Origin: Bacillota bacterium
GTDB taxonomy: Bacteria > Bacillota > Clostridia > Oscillospirales > Oscillospiraceae
NCBI GenBank assembly: GCA_023386265.1
Contig: JAEWKA010000008.1
Span: forward strand, 124,001-188,000
Direction: 5' to 3'
DNA length: 64,000 bases
Both the position numbers and the translations under genes were made by a program. Within the stretch, counting starts at the first letter, position 1. The number at the start of each line of letters is the position of its first letter. The notes beneath the pieces were generated by a model, which searched no databases, was not told the DNA's origin, and was given only the letters and a program-made list of their open reading frames with translations. Positions 17,651 to 26,881 of this stretch are shown here, piece by piece.

Positions 17651-18190
17651 CTATCGGTCTTGCTCCGGCCTGCATAGAAGCGCCGAGAGCGCCGGATTTT
17701 TTAATATATATCTTATAGCCGGCAAGCCCAGAATGAGCATGACAGCCGCCTCTCCCAGACCTATTTGCGCTCCGTATAAAACAAGACCCTTCCAGAAGGT
17801 AAATTCTGTAGATGCATAAGCGATAACGGCCCCCACTATCGGGGCGTTAAATATAACCGGCATCAGACACGCGGCTATACAGGCTCCCCAGCCTATATTT
17901 CCGCTTCTCCTCGCTTTTAACCCAATCGCCGCTGTGCAAGTTCCCGCAAGCAGTGTTGCTAGTGATCCGAAAACAATGTCCAGCGCACCGTAAGGTCCGA
18001 TTAAATTGGCAACAACGCAGCCAACCGTCAATCCAAAAGCGGATGCGGGAAAGAAAAACGGCAGTATGCAAAGCACCTCGGAAAAGCGAAATTGTATCGG
18101 CCCGTAGGCAAGCGGATTAACAAGTGTCAGCGCGGCGTATAGCGCCCCGATAACGGATGCGGTCACAAGTTTTCTTATGCTGAGTTTCAT
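17651..18190 (-). CDS. queT: Queuosine precursor ECF transporter substrate-binding protein QueT
   Basis: 179 residues with about five or six membrane segments; NPLAYGPIQFRFSEVLCILPFF is the QueT signature. S-component of an energy-coupling-factor transporter for preQ1 or queuine; it needs an EcfAAT module encoded elsewhere. The start at 18190 follows GAGAGGTG. It is 60 bases downstream of queH, so import and the last queuosine step are coexpressed. I do not see a preQ1 riboswitch in the queH leader. Confidence 0.88.
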   Translation of the reverse strand: MKLSIRKLVTASVIGALYAALTLVNPLAYGPIQFRFSEVLCILPFFFPASAFGLTVGCVVANLIGPYGALDIVFGSLATLLAGTCTAAIGLKARRSGNIGWGACIAACLMPVIFNAPIVGAVIAYASTEFTFWKGLVLYGAQIGLGEAAVMLILGLPAIRYILKNPALSALLCRPEQDR

Positions 18191-18250
18191 ATAAAAACAC
18201 CTCTCGTTGTTCCTGTTTGCGGCAAGCATAGCCCGTCCCGCATCTTAGGT

Positions 18251-18853
18251 CTATTTCGTCGCCGCAAGGCTATATAGACAACCACAGTAGTTCTGGCGGT
18301 AAAGTCCGTATTCCTTAGAAAGCTCAATTGAGCGCCTGTAGCCCTCGCGTTTTTTGAAATCCGAGGGCAGCCATTTTACGCCGAACTCGTTTTCGAGCGC
18401 AAGCCCGATTTCATTTATTTTCTGTCCGTCCTTATGGGGACTGACTGACAGCGTTGTGCAGAAATAATCAAACCCGCCCTCTTTTGCAAGCCTCGCCGTT
18501 TCGCGCAGTCGAAGCTCAAAGCATTTAACGCACCTCGTCCCGCCCTCCGGCTCGTTTTCAAGACCCAGTGATACGGAGTCAAATTCCTCGCCTCTGTATT
18601 CACACTCAAGAAAAGTCACGATTTCGGGATATCTTTCCACAACCGTCCTCATCCACAAAAGGCGCTTTTTATATTCATCTTCTGGCTGGATATTCGGGTT
18701 GTAATACAAAATTGTAACATCAAAAAACTCCGTCAGATATTCAAGAACGTAGCTGCTGCAGGGTCCGCAGCAGCATTGGAGAAGCATTTTTTGCCGCGCT
18801 CCGCCTAGCGACTTAATCACTTCGTCTGTCCCAAGCTGCCAATTTCGCGCCAA
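18251..18853 (-). CDS. queH: Epoxyqueuosine reductase QueH
   Basis: 200 residues, TTG start behind GGGGAGGAAGG. Cysteine motifs of the DUF208/QueH family: QCCCGPCSS (C27-C29, C32), RCVKCFELRL and a C-terminal YCGC. QueH reduces epoxyqueuosine to queuosine in tRNA anticodons and replaces the cobalamin-dependent QueG, binding 4Fe-4S and a second metal. First gene of a two-gene operon with queT. Confidence 0.92.
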   Translation of the reverse strand: MARNWQLGTDEVIKSLGGARQKMLLQCCCGPCSSYVLEYLTEFFDVTILYYNPNIQPEDEYKKRLLWMRTVVERYPEIVTFLECEYRGEEFDSVSLGLENEPEGGTRCVKCFELRLRETARLAKEGGFDYFCTTLSVSPHKDGQKINEIGLALENEFGVKWLPSDFKKREGYRRSIELSKEYGLYRQNYCGCLYSLAATK

Positions 18854-18925
18854 ACTGCCTTCCTCCCCACGTTTCCCTAAATTATTCCCAAATGATACAG
18901 TTTTGTTGTTGACTCGCGGATATTT

Positions 18926-18954
18926 ATTATAATACTATAGATTAGCATTTGCAA
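18926..18954 (-). promoter_or_regulatory. Promoter of queH-queT
   Basis: On the minus strand, TTGCAA, 17-base spacer, TATAAT; about 70 bases before the queH TTG and face to face with the promoter region of the SLH/transpeptidase gene. Confidence 0.75.
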
Positions 18955-18982
18955 AGCATAATTCAAGTATTTGGAGTACCCT

Positions 18983-21076
18983 ATGAAAATAAAGAAGCTC
19001 TTTAGCGCCGCTGTGGCTCTCACAACTGTTTTTTGTCTGTTCTCCGTGGCTTACGCATCAAGCTGGGAGGATTTTACCGATATTCCCGGTCACTGGGCGG
19101 AAGTGACAGTCAAAAAAGGCTTTGAAGACGGACTAATAACCGGCTTAGGTGATTCGTCAATTGCGCCCGACGCTCCTATAACGGCGGCTCAGATAATAAC
19201 GGTTTTGTGCCGCGTCCTCGGCGCGACTGAGAAAGCAGACACTTCCTCACTGGGCATTTCTTCCGACGTCTGGTATTTTGACGCCGCGGGTAAAGCCCTG
19301 AATCTTGGGCTCATCTCCGTCAAAACAGGCGATCTTGACGCCCCTATGATCCGTCAAAATGCCCTTTCAATGATGGCGAAGGCCTTTAGCCTCGTCCCTG
19401 CGGAGCCGGATTACACCGTTCTAACCCCTTTCTCTGACGCATCCAAAATTTTCGAAGAAAATCGTGGGGCCATAGCTTCCCTCGTTTCGAAAAAGCTTAT
19501 TCAGGGCTTTGACGGAGCGCTGAATGTGAACGGCAGCATTACCCGCGCTGAATTCCTCACGATTCTTTACCGTGTTGCTGAAAACTACACAACTGCAGGC
19601 GCGCTTACTTCCGGCACGTCCGGCGGTAGCGTTTTAAAGGGCAGCGGCTCACTCAACTACATAAGCACAGGCAATTTATGGTTCGACTGTTCGTCTCAAA
19701 GCGTCTCACTTATCGGTGTCAAAGCCGATACTGTAACTCTGAGAAATAACGAGCTTACGAGCTTCTATCTCAGCGGCGGCTCTGACATTTCAAGCCTTGT
19801 TTTTGCAGTCGGCAAAGGGAGTGTGTCCCTCGGCGGCGACCTCGGCTCGAAAGTCGGAGCGCTCCGCCTTGAATCCTGCACAGGTATGAGCGTCGGCTCC
19901 GGCGTTGATTCGATAGAAATTACCGGAAACAACATGTCGGTTAGTATTTCCGGCGAACATGAGAGTCTTTTGATAACCGGCAGTGGCAACACAGTGACAC
20001 TCTCGTCCGGTGCGTCTATCTCGACTCTGAAAATCGTGGGTTCAAAAAACAATATTAAAGCAGCTGACGGGATTGTCTGCCTCGGCAAAACCGACGTTTC
20101 GGGTAACGAGAACGATATCGAAGCCGTTATTTCAGCAGGATGCTCACTAGGCGTCGGCGGCTCGCTGAACGAGATTTCGCTCAAAAGCGATGAAAATCTG
20201 GGAGCAATAGACGTAAGCGGCAATTCAAACTGGTTGTCGCTGTCTTGCACCGACGTATCCTCGGTGAGCATTTGGGGCAGCTACAATACTGTCAACAAGT
20301 TATCCTCAGGCGTTGTCGCGTCTGTTGATATGCCGGGTTCCAATAACGCCTTTGTCCTTTATAAGGACAATAAAATGATTCAGGCTGAAATCAAGGGTCA
20401 AAGCAACATCGTGACCGTGAACGGCACTGCGGACACCATCACTTTATCGGGATACAAAACCACCCTTGACGGGACGGGAAATGTCACGTTCCTTAACATA
20501 AACGCCTCCGGCAGCACGATAAGCCTTGTTGCCGAATGCGTAACTGATAACAGTAATCAGGCGGAAATAGACCGCATTATGAAGCTCGTGACTCTCGGCT
20601 ATACCGGCAACTTCACCCTCAAATGGGCTCAGGAGCATGACTACACTGAAGCTGAAAAAGAGATCTGGATGAACGCTAAGGATTACTCCAGTTCAACGGA
20701 TTATCTCATCTGGGTAAATCTTTCCATGCAGAGAGTCAATATATTCAAAGGAAGCACAGGGAACTGGGATCTCATCCACAGCTGCATCGTCGGAACAGGC
20801 GCTCCGGGACGCGGCACACCCATCGGCACATGGAAAACCACCTATAAGGCATGGAACGGCTGGACAACCTCAACCTACACAGTTAAGCCAGTCGTCGGTT
20901 TCAAGGATAACACGGGTTACGCCTTCCATTCCCGGCTCTATTACCCCAGTACATCCAATCTCTCTGATTCATCGATAGGCTACCCCGTCAGCCACGGCTG
21001 CGTCAGAATGTACGATGCGGATATCCTGTATATCTACAACAACATCCCTCTTGGAACGACGGTTGTGGTATATTGA
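18983..21076 (+). CDS. SLH - beta-solenoid - L,D-transpeptidase fusion
   Basis: 697 residues; the ATG at 18983 is six bases after TTGGAG. A signal peptide (LFSAAVALTTVFCLFSVAYAS) leads to SLH-like repeats (about 25-200; FTDIPGHWAE, FSDASKIFEENRGAI, ITRAEFLTILYRV). Residues about 210-530 are short strands with repeated G-S/N-N-T/D turns (SGSGNTVTLSSG, VSGNENDIEA, IWGSYNTVNKLS) that suggest a right-handed beta-solenoid. The C-terminus is a YkuD domain ending GYPVSHGCVRMYDAD, with catalytic Cys near 672. YkuD enzymes make 3-3 crosslinks or attach proteins in peptidoglycan, so this looks like an S-layer-held wall enzyme on a rigid stalk. Divergent from queH. Confidence 0.88.
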   Translation: MKIKKLFSAAVALTTVFCLFSVAYASSWEDFTDIPGHWAEVTVKKGFEDGLITGLGDSSIAPDAPITAAQIITVLCRVLGATEKADTSSLGISSDVWYFDAAGKALNLGLISVKTGDLDAPMIRQNALSMMAKAFSLVPAEPDYTVLTPFSDASKIFEENRGAIASLVSKKLIQGFDGALNVNGSITRAEFLTILYRVAENYTTAGALTSGTSGGSVLKGSGSLNYISTGNLWFDCSSQSVSLIGVKADTVTLRNNELTSFYLSGGSDISSLVFAVGKGSVSLGGDLGSKVGALRLESCTGMSVGSGVDSIEITGNNMSVSISGEHESLLITGSGNTVTLSSGASISTLKIVGSKNNIKAADGIVCLGKTDVSGNENDIEAVISAGCSLGVGGSLNEISLKSDENLGAIDVSGNSNWLSLSCTDVSSVSIWGSYNTVNKLSSGVVASVDMPGSNNAFVLYKDNKMIQAEIKGQSNIVTVNGTADTITLSGYKTTLDGTGNVTFLNINASGSTISLVAECVTDNSNQAEIDRIMKLVTLGYTGNFTLKWAQEHDYTEAEKEIWMNAKDYSSSTDYLIWVNLSMQRVNIFKGSTGNWDLIHSCIVGTGAPGRGTPIGTWKTTYKAWNGWTTSTYTVKPVVGFKDNTGYAFHSRLYYPSTSNLSDSSIGYPVSHGCVRMYDADILYIYNNIPLGTTVVVY

Positions 21077-21110
21077 AAAAGCGACAGAGAAAACGATTTG
21101 GAGGAACAAC

Positions 21111-21599
21111 ATGGATAAACGAACAAGCAAGGACGACTACTACCTCGGTATAGCGGACGCTGTGCTGAACCGCTCCACCTGTCTTCGAAGAAAATATGGC
21201 GCAATAATTGTCAAGGCTGACGAAATCATCTCGACCGGCTATAACGGTGCTCCGAGAGGACGCGAAAATTGCAGCGACCTCGGCTTCTGCACACGCGAAC
21301 ACCTCAACATCCCTGCAGGTGAGCGCTACGAGCTTTGCCGTAGCGTCCACGCTGAGCAGAACGCAATCATTTCCTGTTCAAGGAGAGACATGCTGGGTTC
21401 TTCAATCTATCTCGTTGGGCGAGACGCAAAAACGAACGAGCTTATAACAGCCGCCCCCTGCACTCTCTGCCGCAGGTTCATACTTAACGCAGGCATTGAA
21501 AAAATTGTCTGCCGCACCGTCAATAACGAAATCGAAACCATTGACGTGGCAGACTGGATCAAAAATGACGATTCCCTGCCCGAAATGAAAAAACTATAG
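21111..21599 (+). CDS. dCMP deaminase family protein
   Basis: 162 residues, ATG behind GGAGGAACA. Zinc-dependent deaminase motifs: VHAEQNAII near residue 80 and APCTLCRRFI near 114, plus the family's extra CSDLGFC/C-rich loop found in ComEB/DCTD. It converts dCMP to dUMP for thymidylate synthesis. The inserted Cys residues (residues about 57-63) fit the second-zinc site of phage T4 and ComEB-type enzymes. It lies 34 bases after the SLH/transpeptidase gene and ends in an exceptional terminator. Confidence 0.85.
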   Translation: MDKRTSKDDYYLGIADAVLNRSTCLRRKYGAIIVKADEIISTGYNGAPRGRENCSDLGFCTREHLNIPAGERYELCRSVHAEQNAIISCSRRDMLGSSIYLVGRDAKTNELITAAPCTLCRRFILNAGIEKIVCRTVNNEIETIDVADWIKNDDSLPEMKKL

Positions 21600-21650
21600 A
21601 CAATATAAATCCGCCGTGAGAAGATCCTTCTCACGGCGGATTTATATTGT
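21600..21650. terminator. 24-bp perfect bidirectional terminator
   Basis: Perfect 24-base arms around a 3-base loop (ATC), from ACAATATAAATCC to its complement; convergent genes (dCMP deaminase, proC) on either side. Confidence 0.93.
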
Positions 21651-21698
21651 GCTCCTCGGGGGAAGCTGTCACCGCAGGTAACTGATGAGGTTCGTCCC

Positions 21699-22505
21699 CT
21701 ATTTCCCCAGATTTGTCGTCTTCTTATAGGCCTCATAAATGGCTGAGGCTACCGCACCGCGGAAGGCGTGCTTTTCAAGCTCCTCGACTCCGACAATGGT
21801 TGATCCGCCGGGCGAGCACACCGCGTCCTTCAGCTCCCCTGGGTGCTTTCCTGTTTCAAGCACCATTGCCGCGGCTCCGAGTACAGCCTGCGCAGCATAG
21901 CTCTGCGCCTTGTCACGCGGGACCCCCGCCAAAACGCCGCCGTCTGCAAGCGCTTCGATAAACATATATACATAAGCGGGCGAGCAGCTAAAAACCGGAG
22001 TCGCCGCGTCAATGTAGCTCTCGTCTATAATCGAGGTCAGCCCACCTGGTTCAAGCGCTTCAAGAAGAAGCGAAACATCCTCATCGGATACATCCTTGTC
22101 GGGTGAAACAAGGATCATTCCTTTTCCTACCGCAACAGGCGTATTCGGCATGAGTCGAACTATTGGTAAATCGAGTCCTTCCTCAGCAAGAACAGCCTTA
22201 ATGGAGCTCTTGGCCACCCCTGCCGCGATTGAAACAATAACTTTTCCCCCCAAAACGGGGCAAATTGCTCTCAATGCGTCATGCAAGACGTTAGGCTTCA
22301 CACAGAGAAATACGAAGTGCGCTTTTGAAGCAGTTACCTCCGCACTTTTTTCGACACGGCATCCGGTTTTTTCAGAAAGCTCCGCCGCCTTTTTTTCATC
22401 TCTGTCATAGATAAATACATTATCAGGCGAGACTTTTCGGCAGAGCGCCTCGATGATGGCTCCGCCCATATTTCCCGCTCCGATAAAAGCAAAAGTGTTT
22501 TTCAT
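21699..22505 (-). CDS. proC: Pyrroline-5-carboxylate reductase
   Basis: 268 residues, the family's normal length. Rossmann motif FIGAGNMGGAIIEAL at the N-terminus, VRLMPNTPVAVGKGM in the middle, and the C-terminal signature AVCSPGGSTIVGVEELE. Last step of proline synthesis with NAD(P)H. Start behind GGAGGTCATC. No other proline genes lie nearby. Confidence 0.95.
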   Translation of the reverse strand: MKNTFAFIGAGNMGGAIIEALCRKVSPDNVFIYDRDEKKAAELSEKTGCRVEKSAEVTASKAHFVFLCVKPNVLHDALRAICPVLGGKVIVSIAAGVAKSSIKAVLAEEGLDLPIVRLMPNTPVAVGKGMILVSPDKDVSDEDVSLLLEALEPGGLTSIIDESYIDAATPVFSCSPAYVYMFIEALADGGVLAGVPRDKAQSYAAQAVLGAAAMVLETGKHPGELKDAVCSPGGSTIVGVEELEKHAFRGAVASAIYEAYKKTTNLGK

Positions 22506-22550
22506 GATGACCTCCGGCGCATTATACGCCCAAGCCGCTTATTAAGCGGT

Positions 22551-24122
22551 CTATTTTTTATCTCTTCCGAAGAATTCCTCGAAGTATTCACGCTCGGCCT
22601 TCGTTTCCAAATCAGCAAGGCTCTCGTTTTTGCCCTGACGTTCGGACTCAGGTTTTAATTCCCCGCCCCTGTAGGCATCATCGAAATCGCTTTGCACCGA
22701 AGTCTGCCTAACACGCGGAGCAGCTGCGCTCCTACCAGTTTGTCGGTCGGCAAGCGTCTTTTCTCTCGCCTTTCGGCGCATTTCCATTTCCTTCATGTAC
22801 TTCTTTTTCGACCTGCGGTATCGTATGATGAGGAATATGTAAGCCCCCAGAAGCCCGAAGACTAACAGCAGGAAAATGATAATAGCGGGGTTCTTAAGCG
22901 TTTTTCCGATCTTCTCTCCGATGAGCTGAGAATAGCTCACCTCAACAGATGAACAGGCCACAAGCTTAGAGGTTCCAAAAATTACGCCATCGCGCAAAAT
23001 ACTGATTTTGCCAAGAACTTCCCCTGCTTCAATCGGAGCCGAGAGCGTTTCGCCGTTTTCCTCCGAATAAATCGTTATTTGCTGATCAAAGCTTGAAATG
23101 TCCTCGTCGTTCGGCATGAGGGCTTTTACAGCCGTTTCAGGACGGACAGTCACATAATCCGCGTCCTGACCCATTTTCACGGATATGTCTTTGACCATGT
23201 CAGTCGTTTCAAGGATGTCTCGGTAGCTGAAGTTCTCGAAGGCCCAGTTATAAACAGTGATAGAATCGGTAAAACTTGTGTACTCGATTTTTTCCACCTT
23301 TTCGATTGCAATGGCATTCATTACGACGCAGATCATCGAAATGTTGTCCTTTGTTGCCGATGAAACAAGGCAATAACCCGCATCTTTGGTGTGACCTGTC
23401 TTCATTCCCTTTGCATACTCGTAGTAATAGCCAGGATAAAGCTCAGAGTCGTTATTAATTAGTCCGTTCGTATTGCTTATTGACCGCTCTCCCGATATGT
23501 TAGTTGCAGGAATAGTCTTTGTAAGAGTATTGCAAATTTCCATAAAAAGAGGATGCGTATAAGCCTCAACAGCGATCTTGCCAAGGTCCGAAGCTGTTGT
23601 GTAATGGTTATAATCTGGCAGACCGTGGGTATTCGTAAAATTCGTTCCGGTGCAGCCGAGCTCCTTGGCTCTCGTGTTCATCATGCCGACAAATGTCTGA
23701 ATATCTCCTCCGATGTACTCCGCAATTATATTGCAGGCCTCGTTTGCGGAGGAGAGCAGCGTGCAGTATAGCAGACTTTCAAGTGTCATCGTTTCTCCGG
23801 GAACAATACCGGCAGTGCTTCCGTCCTCGGTGAGTCCCGTCAAAATACCGCTTCCGGCGGTCACAGAATCTGTTAGAGCTGCTTTTCCGTTTTCAATTGC
23901 CTCAATTGCGAGCAGCGCGGTCATAATCTTCGTTGTGCTTGCGGGATAGACCTTTTCATCCGCGGCCTTTGAATAAAGAATACCACCCGTCGATGTATCG
24001 ACAAGAACGATTGCTTTTGCGTTCGTCACGGGATCCGTTAATGCCACGGCGGAGCCCGGCATAAGCATCGCGGATATCAGGGCAAATATTAAAATATAAG
24101 ATAAAATCTTTGACTTTTTCAT
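22551..24122 (-). CDS. dacF: D-alanyl-D-alanine carboxypeptidase (DacF/DacA type)
   Basis: 523 residues; the ATG at 24122 is placed because CCGGAG is six bases ahead. Signal peptide, then the penicillin-binding motifs: S62-T-T-K65 (YPASTTKIM), SSANEACN and KTG in GMKTGHTKDAG. A PBP5 C-terminal beta domain follows, then an unusual real membrane helix (AIIIFLLLVFGLLGAYIFLII) and a basic cytoplasmic-type tail, in place of the usual amphipathic anchor. It trims the terminal D-Ala of peptidoglycan stems. It stands alone between proC and the comEA-like gene. Confidence 0.92.
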   Translation of the reverse strand: MKKSKILSYILIFALISAMLMPGSAVALTDPVTNAKAIVLVDTSTGGILYSKAADEKVYPASTTKIMTALLAIEAIENGKAALTDSVTAGSGILTGLTEDGSTAGIVPGETMTLESLLYCTLLSSANEACNIIAEYIGGDIQTFVGMMNTRAKELGCTGTNFTNTHGLPDYNHYTTASDLGKIAVEAYTHPLFMEICNTLTKTIPATNISGERSISNTNGLINNDSELYPGYYYEYAKGMKTGHTKDAGYCLVSSATKDNISMICVVMNAIAIEKVEKIEYTSFTDSITVYNWAFENFSYRDILETTDMVKDISVKMGQDADYVTVRPETAVKALMPNDEDISSFDQQITIYSEENGETLSAPIEAGEVLGKISILRDGVIFGTSKLVACSSVEVSYSQLIGEKIGKTLKNPAIIIFLLLVFGLLGAYIFLIIRYRRSKKKYMKEMEMRRKAREKTLADRQTGRSAAAPRVRQTSVQSDFDDAYRGGELKPESERQGKNESLADLETKAEREYFEEFFGRDKK

Positions 24123-24252
24123 ATGCATCTCCGGAAAAATATGTTATATTGTATATAATACCTTCGGAACTTTATTCATTATACGGACTAATCCCTTGAA
24201 AATCAACTCTAAATATCTGCGCCGGGGCAAGCGGCAATAGGGGGAAGATCGT

Positions 24253-24630
24253 TTGAAGCTCTCAAAAGCGGAAATTGCCGCAATCATCATAACTGTGATT
24301 TTTATCGCTCTTACAGTCATTTTCTCCCTGCCGGGCAAAGACGTGGACGTTGCTGTGACAGTTCCGTCGCAGCACGCAGGAACAGCTGAAAACGCCGTTT
24401 CACAGGTCTTTCCCTCGTCTGAAAGTCCGGTGCCGACGATAGTGAACATCAACTCCGCAACCGTAGAGGAGCTTTCTGCCTTACCGGAAATCGGAGAAAA
24501 AATTGCCGAGCGAATAATCTCCTACCGCGAAAAAAACGGTCCGTTCACAAGCACTGACGAAATTATGAGCGTTTCGGGTATCGGCGCAAAAACATACGAA
24601 GAAATTAAAAACCTTATTACAACAGACTGA
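24253..24630 (+). CDS. comEA: ComEA-like helix-hairpin-helix membrane protein
   Basis: 125 residues, TTG start behind GGGGGA. One N-terminal membrane segment (IAAIIITVIFIALTVIFSL), a short linker, then the ComEA HhH pair VNINSATVEELSALPEIGEKIAERII ending VSGIGAKTYEEIKNLI. ComEA binds DNA at the cell surface during uptake. It lacks the SLBB domain of Bacillus ComEA, and comEC is not adjacent, so a DNA-uptake role is likely but unproven. It directly precedes the response regulator by 18 bases. Confidence 0.8.
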   Translation: MKLSKAEIAAIIITVIFIALTVIFSLPGKDVDVAVTVPSQHAGTAENAVSQVFPSSESPVPTIVNINSATVEELSALPEIGEKIAERIISYREKNGPFTSTDEIMSVSGIGAKTYEEIKNLITTD

Positions 24631-24648
24631 AAGCCGGAGGGTTAGCAT

Positions 24649-25332
24649 ATGAGAATACTTGTCGTGGATGATGAAAAAACGCTCGTCAAGGGAATAAAAT
24701 TCAACCTCGAGAACGAGGGCTATGAAGTCAATTGCTGCTATGACGGCGAAACAGCCGTTGAAATGGCCAAATCCACAGAATATGACCTTATCCTTCTGGA
24801 CCTTATGATGCCCAAGCTTGACGGGCTCGAGGTCTGCATGCAGCTACGTGAATTCTCGACTGTTCCCGTAATAATGCTGACCGCTAAAAGTGAGGATACC
24901 GATAAACTCATCGGATTTGAATACGGGGCGGACGACTATATAACAAAGCCTTTTAACATACTTGAGCTCAAGGCAAGAGTTCGCGCGCTCCTGCGACGCA
25001 GCACAGTCCAAAACGGTGATGGGAAGGACGATTGTCTTACCCGAGGGCATATCACAATCGATATTTCTCGCCGTGTTGCTAGAAAGAACGGCGTCCTAGT
25101 TGAGCTCACTGCAAAAGAATTTAATCTTGCCGAGCTCCTCATGCGTAACCCCGGCAAGGTATACAGCCGCGAGCGACTGCTTGACCTTATCTGGGGCATC
25201 GATTATCAGGGCGATGTGCGCACAGTTGATGTGCATATCCGCAGGCTTCGCGAGAAGCTTGAAATTGACCCCGCCGACCCAAAGTGCTTCAACACCAAGT
25301 GGGGCGTGGGCTATTACTTCGGTGAAGACTGA
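24649..25332 (+). CDS. OmpR-family response regulator
   Basis: 227 residues. Receiver domain with acidic pair VVDDE, phospho-Asp51 (LILLDLMMP), T/S at MLTAKS and lysine in ITKPFN; winged-helix DNA-binding domain from about 130 (LTAKEFNLAELLMRNPGKVYSRERLLDLIWG). Paired with the histidine kinase 94 bases downstream and a GerMN lipoprotein. Closest in type to PhoP/WalR/MtrA regulators. Start behind GGAGGG. Confidence 0.95.
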   Translation: MRILVVDDEKTLVKGIKFNLENEGYEVNCCYDGETAVEMAKSTEYDLILLDLMMPKLDGLEVCMQLREFSTVPVIMLTAKSEDTDKLIGFEYGADDYITKPFNILELKARVRALLRRSTVQNGDGKDDCLTRGHITIDISRRVARKNGVLVELTAKEFNLAELLMRNPGKVYSRERLLDLIWGIDYQGDVRTVDVHIRRLREKLEIDPADPKCFNTKWGVGYYFGED

Positions 25333-25426
25333 AAAGACGGAAACTTAATATAGACAATTTCTGCCTTTTGAAATAAAATATTTTAACCCTTTCCGCTGAC
25401 ACAAGGAACTGTTGGGAGTAAAGCTC

Positions 25427-26881
25427 ATGAAAAGGCTGCCAGGCGTAAGTACATTTATAAACAGCGTCCAGCTCAAATTTGCCCTGACCTTTCTTGTTCT
25501 CATTGCAGGGCTCATGATGATGCTCAACACCTACCCCACCATTGTTTCCCGCGATCTGGTTTTCGCCTCGAAGCAGAACTCCCTTCAGACCCAGGCAAAT
25601 GTAATGAGCTCCGCCCTCTCCGCTTCCGATGAGCTCACGGGCGACACAGTTCAGGAGGTCATGAGCTTTCTTGATCTACGCTCTCTTACACGCGTCATCG
25701 TTACGGACGGCAGCTCCAAAATACTTTACGACACCGCAGAACTTGGTTCGGGTTTGGGTAGCTTCGCCCTATTTTCTGAAATAAGCCGCGCACTGGACGG
25801 TGAAATCGTCTGTTACTCGGTCTATGACGGCAAGGCATTCATGACTCGAGAGGCAATGCCTATTAAAAACGGCGGTGTCACGATAGGCACCGTTTACCTC
25901 TATGAGTACGATTCGACTCAGGCACAGCTCATAACAAGCATCCAGAAGAACCTCCGTAACATTACACTGGCTCTTGGAGCCGCTGCCGTTATACTCATGT
26001 TTATATTCAGCAGGGCGCTGACACTCCGTATCACGGAGCTTGTGCGGGCGACCCGTATTGTTTCCGAGGGCGATTATGATTACCAAATTAAGACTGGCGG
26101 CAAGGACGAGCTTTCCGAGCTTGGACGGGAATTCAACAGTCTCACGAAAAGACTCAAGGACACTGAAGAATTGCGGCGGCGCTTCGTTTCGGACGCATCC
26201 CATGAGCTAAAGACTCCGCTCGCCTCGATAAGGCTTTTATCGGACAGCATTGTGAATTCCCAAAACATGGACAGCGACACGATGCGCGAATTCGTCACCG
26301 ACATCGGTAACGAAGCGGAGCGCCTTTCTCGCACGACGGAAAAGCTCCTCAGCCTTACGAAAATGGACAGCGGTATCGGCATTTCTCAGGACAAGCTGGA
26401 CCTGCGGCACGTTGCGGAGAAAACGATGCACCTGCTCTCTCCTCTTGCAAAGGAATATCGTGTTACTATTTCCACTGAGTTCCAGCACAGCTGCTTTATC
26501 TGCGGCAGCGAAGACCTTGTCTACCGCATTATTTTTAACCTCGCCGAAAACAGCATAAAATACAATATGCCCGGCGGGATTGTCCGCATTCTGCTCTTCC
26601 GCGAGAATGAGCACGTGATTCTCATCGTCGAGGACTCCGGAATAGGAATACCGGACGAGGATCTGCCGCACATTTTCTCTCGTTTTTACCGCGTCGATAA
26701 GGCAAGATCACGCGACGCCGGCGGAAGCGGCCTCGGACTTTCAATTGTCTATGATGCCGTCCGTCTGCACGGCGGTTCAATCAGTGTCGAAAAACGAGAA
26801 ATCGGCGGGACACGCTTCATCGTAAAATTCCCCGCCTGTCCGGACGACAAGGATGGGCAAGAAAAGGTGGCGTCGATATGA
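25427..26881 (+). CDS. Sensor histidine kinase with HAMP domain
   Basis: 484 residues from the ATG at 25427 (GGGAG upstream). Membrane segment near residues 20-40, an extracytoplasmic sensor of about 130 residues, a second membrane segment (NITLALGAAAVILMFIFSRAL), HAMP (about 190-240), HisKA with His near 259 (SHELKTPLASIRLL), and HATPase_c motifs N (NLAENSIKYN), G1 (VEDSGIGIP), F and G2 (GGSGLGLSI). It phosphorylates the preceding regulator. The stop overlaps the start of the lipoprotein gene by four bases, so the lipoprotein is probably a partner. Confidence 0.94.
   Translation: MKRLPGVSTFINSVQLKFALTFLVLIAGLMMMLNTYPTIVSRDLVFASKQNSLQTQANVMSSALSASDELTGDTVQEVMSFLDLRSLTRVIVTDGSSKILYDTAELGSGLGSFALFSEISRALDGEIVCYSVYDGKAFMTREAMPIKNGGVTIGTVYLYEYDSTQAQLITSIQKNLRNITLALGAAAVILMFIFSRALTLRITELVRATRIVSEGDYDYQIKTGGKDELSELGREFNSLTKRLKDTEELRRRFVSDASHELKTPLASIRLLSDSIVNSQNMDSDTMREFVTDIGNEAERLSRTTEKLLSLTKMDSGIGISQDKLDLRHVAEKTMHLLSPLAKEYRVTISTEFQHSCFICGSEDLVYRIIFNLAENSIKYNMPGGIVRILLFRENEHVILIVEDSGIGIPDEDLPHIFSRFYRVDKARSRDAGGSGLGLSIVYDAVRLHGGSISVEKREIGGTRFIVKFPACPDDKDGQEKVASI

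Noticed and set aside
18854..18925. preQ1 riboswitch before queH-queT
   Set aside because: The short leader lacks the conserved C-rich loop and A-rich tail of the known preQ1 classes.
19765..20271. 168-codon minus-strand ORF inside the SLH/transpeptidase gene
   Set aside because: Shadow of the repetitive stalk; no ribosome site and low-complexity translation.
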